This document shows, one piece after another, positions 13,100 through 16,190 of a stretch of 16,190 bases of DNA. The stretch is taken from NCBI GenBank assembly GCA_020048935.1, contig JAIFLS010000020.1, positions 1 to 16,190 on the forward strand, in the 5' to 3' direction. Made by a program: the position numbers and the translations under genes. The notes beneath the pieces were generated by a model. It saw only the letters and a list, made by a program, of their open reading frames with translations, ran no database searches and was not told the origin of the DNA. The DNA is from a bacterium (GTDB lineage: Bacteria; Verrucomicrobiota; Kiritimatiellia; UBA8416). Every line of letters starts with the position of its first letter. Within the stretch, counting starts at the first letter, position 1.

Positions 13100-14656
13100 T
13101 CATTTTGGCAAGGCATTCTGCCTGAATATGGCAACCCCCTCGCGGTCATAGATGCGTTCAGCACCGGGCGGGAAATCACCCCGCCCATCGATGACGAAGT
13201 GGTAATGTACGCGCGGACTGCCGTACCAGTCGACCGCCGTGTCTTCCAGCGTCACAAGTCCGCGTAGCGCGGTGGCCCATGCATCCACCGTGGCGCGCAG
13301 GGTCGGGAGGCGCGGCGGCGGCAGCGAAGGCCACAGCGGCCGGGCGGTATCGGCGGCACGCACATCGAACCGTGCACAGCCGGATACATAGGCCTGCACG
13401 CGTGTGCGTGCCATGCCGGGGGCATGGACCATGAACGGGCCTGCGGGGTCATACGCCTCGAGAAACATGGCGGCACGGTAAAGCCGCGGCGGGCAGGCAA
13501 TCCGGGAACGTGCGCCCACGGTCACCAGTGCACCCGACAGCGCCAGAGCAACAACCACGCGCACACACCAGACACGCCAGGCAGGCGGCATCCGCGCCAC
13601 CAGTGCCTGGAAGCCGTCCACCGCGAACAGGCAGATGAAAGGCAGCGCATAGAGAGCCCCGTACATCTGGCGTTCAAACGCCAGCGGGAGAGCCGGCAAC
13701 GCGCAAAGGAACACGAAACGCCCGGCATACGTCCGCATGCTTTCGGCAACGGAAGGCGCGAGCCATAAGCCGCACAGCGCGAACGGCAGCATCCAGCCAA
13801 AGCGCACAACGCCGGTCCGCAACAGCCCGCCGGGAAGCCCGGCCAAACCCGGCAGCAGGGCGGGTGTCACCATTGCCGCCGCCGCGAGCAGGAACGGCAG
13901 TGTGAGGGCGATCCGGACGACCATCGGCAGGCGGCGGACGCGCAGGACCCCGGCGGCAAGCGCGGCCAGCAGCACAAGCGGCACGGCCACCAGCGCGACC
14001 TTGTGCGTCAGCACCAGCAGCGTGCCCGCCAGCAGCAATGCAAGCGCACGACGAATTCCAATAACTTCATTTTTTTCAACGCCCAACATCCAACATCCAA
14101 TGCCCAACATCCAAGAAAAGACTCCCCAACTTGGGCGTTGGATGTTGGGCGTTGGATGTTGGGCGTTCGATTCGAGTCTTCTCCAGTTACCCTCTCGTTT
14201 CCGCCAACCGTGGTTGGCGACCGACGTGCCTGCACCGCCGGGCTCAATCAGTAGCGCGATGAACAAGGGGAATACCGCCAGGAAAAGTCCGCGCCCGGTC
14301 GCCCAGTGGGCATAGCGCATGAACACCGGCGAGAACCCGTACAGCAGACCGGCGGCAAACGCGATGCGTGGCGACAGGAAACAGCCGGCCAGGCGCGTGA
14401 AGGCGGTAACGCCGAGCAGCGCGACCAGCCACGAGACCACGGCAAAGCCCCCGTCCACCCCCAGATCACCCACGATCTGCACCGTAGCCAGCAACACCGG
14501 ATGCACGGGCGGATAGGCGCGCGGGGTGAATCCAAGCAGCGAAAGCGGGTGCACGATCCAGGGCAGCGATTGCTCCATACGGACGCTGGTGGCCAGATCC
14601 TGCCACTTGTAGGTGTCGATCCCTGTGAAATGCGTCCACGGGAAAAGCAGTAGCAA
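13100..14656 (-). CDS. polytopic membrane protein (GT-C-like), 5' end damaged, with repeat insertion
   Basis: A 518-aa open frame with many membrane segments, e.g. VVSWLVALLGVTAFTRLAG, ALALLLAGTLLVLTHKVALV, VPLVLLAALAAGVL and VRVVVALALSGALVTVG. HFTGIDTYKWQDLA, then PPVHPVLLATVQ and GLLYGFSPVFMRYAHWATGR look like the G-D loop and following segments of GT-C glycosyltransferase-like or PTPS-related membrane proteins; the exact family is unsure. Residues about 147-200 (ANHGWRKREGN to WMLGVEKNEVIG) are not membrane protein: they are a translated palindromic repeat inserted in frame. The frame opens at a TTG (14656) in the middle of a hydrophobic segment with an in-frame stop just upstream. The true N-terminus lies in other frames at 14814-15075, so the whole gene is probably inactive or re-started. 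Confidence 0.7.
   Translation of the reverse strand: MLLLFPWTHFTGIDTYKWQDLATSVRMEQSLPWIVHPLSLLGFTPRAYPPVHPVLLATVQIVGDLGVDGGFAVVSWLVALLGVTAFTRLAGCFLSPRIAFAAGLLYGFSPVFMRYAHWATGRGLFLAVFPLFIALLIEPGGAGTSVANHGWRKREGNWRRLESNAQHPTPNIQRPSWGVFSWMLGIGCWMLGVEKNEVIGIRRALALLLAGTLLVLTHKVALVAVPLVLLAALAAGVLRVRRLPMVVRIALTLPFLLAAAAMVTPALLPGLAGLPGGLLRTGVVRFGWMLPFALCGLWLAPSVAESMRTYAGRFVFLCALPALPLAFERQMYGALYALPFICLFAVDGFQALVARMPPAWRVWCVRVVVALALSGALVTVGARSRIACPPRLYRAAMFLEAYDPAGPFMVHAPGMARTRVQAYVSGCARFDVRAADTARPLWPSLPPPRLPTLRATVDAWATALRGLVTLEDTAVDWYGSPRVHYHFVIDGRGDFPPGAERIYDREGVAIFRQNALPK
14077..14170. repeat. palindromic repeat inserted in frame in the membrane-protein gene
   Basis: Left arm 14077-14114 (CAACGCCCAACATCCAACAT, then CCAATGCCCAACATCC) and right arm 14133-14170 (GGGCGTTGGATGTTGGGCG and on) are near-perfect reverse complements. 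Within each arm the unit CCAACATCCAA or TTGGATGTTGG repeats. Read on the minus strand it codes AQHPTPNIQRPS and WMLGIGCWMLGV, which interrupt an otherwise hydrophobic protein. The whole insert, with less symmetric flanks, probably spans about 14058-14225. Confidence 0.82.
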
Positions 14657-14712
14657 CAGGAAGGATGGTCAGTAGGCAGGAATGGCACTTTCTTAAGGGC
14701 CATTCACCCGCA

Positions 14713-14801
14713 AACCCACCCCTGGCCCCTCCCAAGAGGGGATCAAGATAAGAGATTACGCCCGAACGAGTTCCCCTCCCTGGAGGGGTTAGGGGTGGGT
14801 T
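14713..14801. repeat. palindromic repeat disrupting the 5' part of the membrane-protein gene
   Basis: AACCCACCCCTGGCCCCTCC at 14713-14732 pairs with 14782-14801 as reverse complement (18 of 20). A small CCCCTCC/GGAGGGG hairpin (14774-14788) lies inside. On the minus strand it is read as NPPLTPPGRGTRSG, then PLLGGARGGF. The likely full insert is about 14672-14813, judged by where hydrophobic coding sequence resumes on each side. A different family from the repeat at 14077-14170. Confidence 0.75.
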
Positions 14802-14813
14802 CTTTTTCAGAGG

Positions 14814-15075
14814 GGAGAAAGCCATGACAAGCGCTATCGCGAACAAGGACAGGTGCGCGGTAGCCAGCGAGGCGGCGGTGATGGGGATGCTGGCGACATG
14901 CAGGCCGAGGGCGACAACGAGCGCCAAGTCCGACAGAAAGCAGACCGGCATTGGACAGACGTTTCGGCCATGCGGCGCGAGGCGATGAGACGGCGGCAAC
15001 CAGCAGCAACGGCGTCCCTGCCAGCAGGACGGCGAGCAGCAGGAAACGGGCGGCGGTTATGCCAAGCGCGATCAT
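14814..15075 (-). pseudogene. separated, frameshifted N-terminus of the membrane-protein gene
   Basis: ATG 15075 overlaps the stop of the upstream InlB-like gene (ATGA), the expected start of the next operon gene. It codes MIALGITAARFLLLAVLLAG and TPLLLVAAVSSPR, one membrane segment, then loses its hydrophobic pattern near 14925. At that point a frame shifted by one base takes over with LALVVALGLHVASI and ITAASLATAHLSLFAIALVM, another membrane stretch, up to the repeat at 14672-14813. After the repeat the third frame continues as FLLLLLFPWTHFTGID. So one frameshift and one insertion separate this from the ORF at 13100-14656. Sequencing error could explain the frameshift but not the insertion. 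Confidence 0.65.
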
Positions 15076-16190
15076 AACCCGCTGACGGATGTCGCCGGCT
15101 GCACGTAGATTGCCGTGATCATGGTGTTCGCCAGCAGCGTCAGCGTCACCTCGCGGTTGCTGCTGTAGATGACACCGTTGATCTCCCAATGGTCAAAGTT
15201 CAGTCCATTGCTCTCCGCCGGTGCCGTCAACGTGACGAGATCGCCGCTGTCGTAGACACGGACGAACGTGGTCGATCCGCCCGAGTTGAGGTTGTTGTCG
15301 GGCGTGGCACCAATCAATGTGGTGATGTCGCCATCGGGACCTTCCGCGTGCACGGTCAGGGTCACATCCGCAGGGGGCAACGGATCACCGTAGACCGCCG
15401 TCATGGTACGGTCGCTGAGCATGGTGACATTGACCACCGGATTGGTCGAGAGCGGCACCCCGTCGAAGAACCAGTGCAGGAAGGGGCGGTCTTCAGCGGT
15501 GGACGGCGCACTGAGGGTGACGGTCTGTCCGATCTCGTACAGGCGCTGGAACGTCGTCGTGCCTGTGTTCTCGCTGTTCAGGTCGCCCGGAGCCACGCCG
15601 ATGACGACACCGCTGTCGGGGTTCTGCGACTCCACGGTAAGCGTCACGCTCCGGACGACCTCGCCGTAGACGGCGGTCATGCGTACATCCGAGAACATAT
15701 CGACGATCACGGTCCGGTTTTCCGAATAGGGAACACCATCGCGTTCCCAGCGCAGGAAGGCGGCATTGTTGGTGCCGACGGTCTCGGGGGCGACCAGAGT
15801 CGTCGACTCGCCGTAGTTGTAGATGCGCACGAAAACGGTATCGCCATCGGTATCGCCACTGATGTCCGGCGTGCTGACGGAGACCGGGACGCCGCTGTTG
15901 GGATTACGTGAATCCACAGTCAGCACCCGCTGCTGCGGAGTCACAGGCGGTCCGTAGACAGCAATCAATTCGTGATCCTGGGACATCAGGATCGTCTCGG
16001 TCAGGTTGGTGGAAATCGGCACGCCATTGAGGATCCACTGGCGGAACGTGTTCGTCCCCGCCGTGGCAGGCGCCGTGACGGTAACTGTCGCGCCATCCGG
16101 GTAGATGCGCAGCAGTCCGGTATCGCCGTCGCCCAGGCTGCGGGTGTCGTCGGGGGTAATCTGGATCGGCACCCCTTCATCGGGATTGAC
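15072..16190 (-). CDS. protein with tandem InlB-like beta-repeats, 3' part only
   Basis: Open from the right edge of the window (VNPDEGVPIQITPDD) to TGA at 15072-15074; the true start lies outside. The visible 372 or so residues are four tandem repeats of about 93 aa. Each has a strand ending in VD/VES/VHAEGPD, an NP.SGV-type turn, a Gly/Asp/Thr-rich stretch, F.R.Y..G..VTL.AP, F..W..DG..YS.N, and closes with MTAVYG or MTAIYV. This matches the divergent InlB B-repeat type found in large surface or secreted proteins. No membrane anchor or sorting signal follows the last repeat (TSVSGL end). A role in adhesion is only an inference. It overlaps the next gene's ATG. Confidence 0.78.
   Translation of the reverse strand, partial: VNPDEGVPIQITPDDTRSLGDGDTGLLRIYPDGATVTVTAPATAGTNTFRQWILNGVPISTNLTETILMSQDHELIAVYGPPVTPQQRVLTVDSRNPNSGVPVSVSTPDISGDTDGDTVFVRIYNYGESTTLVAPETVGTNNAAFLRWERDGVPYSENRTVIVDMFSDVRMTAVYGEVVRSVTLTVESQNPDSGVVIGVAPGDLNSENTGTTTFQRLYEIGQTVTLSAPSTAEDRPFLHWFFDGVPLSTNPVVNVTMLSDRTMTAVYGDPLPPADVTLTVHAEGPDGDITTLIGATPDNNLNSGGSTTFVRVYDSGDLVTLTAPAESNGLNFDHWEINGVIYSSNREVTLTLLANTMITAIYVQPATSVSGL

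Noticed and set aside
15189..15911. 240-codon plus-strand frame opposite the InlB-like gene
   Set aside because: Its periodicity mirrors the four repeats on the other strand; no start signal or recognisable domain.

Overview
The organism is probably a PVC-superphylum bacterium, most like Kiritimatiellota, Verrucomicrobiota or Lentisphaerota. This is an inference from the Rhs-core style, from several small palindromic repeat families that spread into genes and intergenic gaps, and from the InlB-like repeat protein. There is no rRNA or other marker to settle it. The window has two halves of different character.

Left half, about 1-8100, plus strand: an accessory array of short cassettes. Two repeat modules recur. 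R1 is about 115 bp, begins at a conserved ATG and encodes a peptide ending HISGL. It is present at 1-119, 411-520, 2225-2350 and 4745-4857, and only its first bases at 6176-6200. R2 carries a conserved GGATTGA and lies at 2119-2224, 3848-4036, 6059-6175 and 7855-8098. Twice R2 runs straight into R1. The cargo between the repeats is of two kinds. Two cassettes are stand-alone Rhs tips, each a short Rhs-core remnant fused to an effector-like domain: 415-1431 looks like a caspase-fold peptidase and 2242-3177 has an HExxH zincin motif. Each overlaps a membrane-anchored gene that is a candidate immunity protein. The other cassettes are toxin-antitoxin-type pairs: a small unknown pair (133-443), PIN toxin plus antitoxin (4080-4743), MNT nucleotidyltransferase plus HEPN (5281-6125), and DUF4258 plus a YgiT/MqsA-like zinc protein (6310-6788). 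An orphan membrane-anchored gene follows at 6941-7546. Genes within a pair mostly overlap by a few bases. R2 is read as a C-terminal tail by three unrelated proteins. Two non-coding elements with terminal inverted repeats (5058-5187 and 7557-7817) look like MITEs. The first has an 8-bp target duplication.

Right half, about 8100-16190: GC-rich chromosomal genes. In order these are a secreted beta-barrel-like protein (minus), FolD (plus), a RimK-type ATP-grasp ligase with its overlapping GNAT acetyltransferase (minus operon), a TonB/TolA-like transducer (plus), a polytopic membrane protein damaged by repeat insertion (minus), and the 3' part of a protein with four tandem InlB-like repeats (minus, running off the window). 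A 26-bp perfect hairpin repeat sits between the convergent TonB-like and membrane genes, and one arm of it recurs after folD.

The main candidate for a new system is the array itself. It mixes Rhs toxin/immunity tips with toxin-antitoxin pairs between common repeats that could serve as recombination sites. No integrase or transposase is visible in the window.
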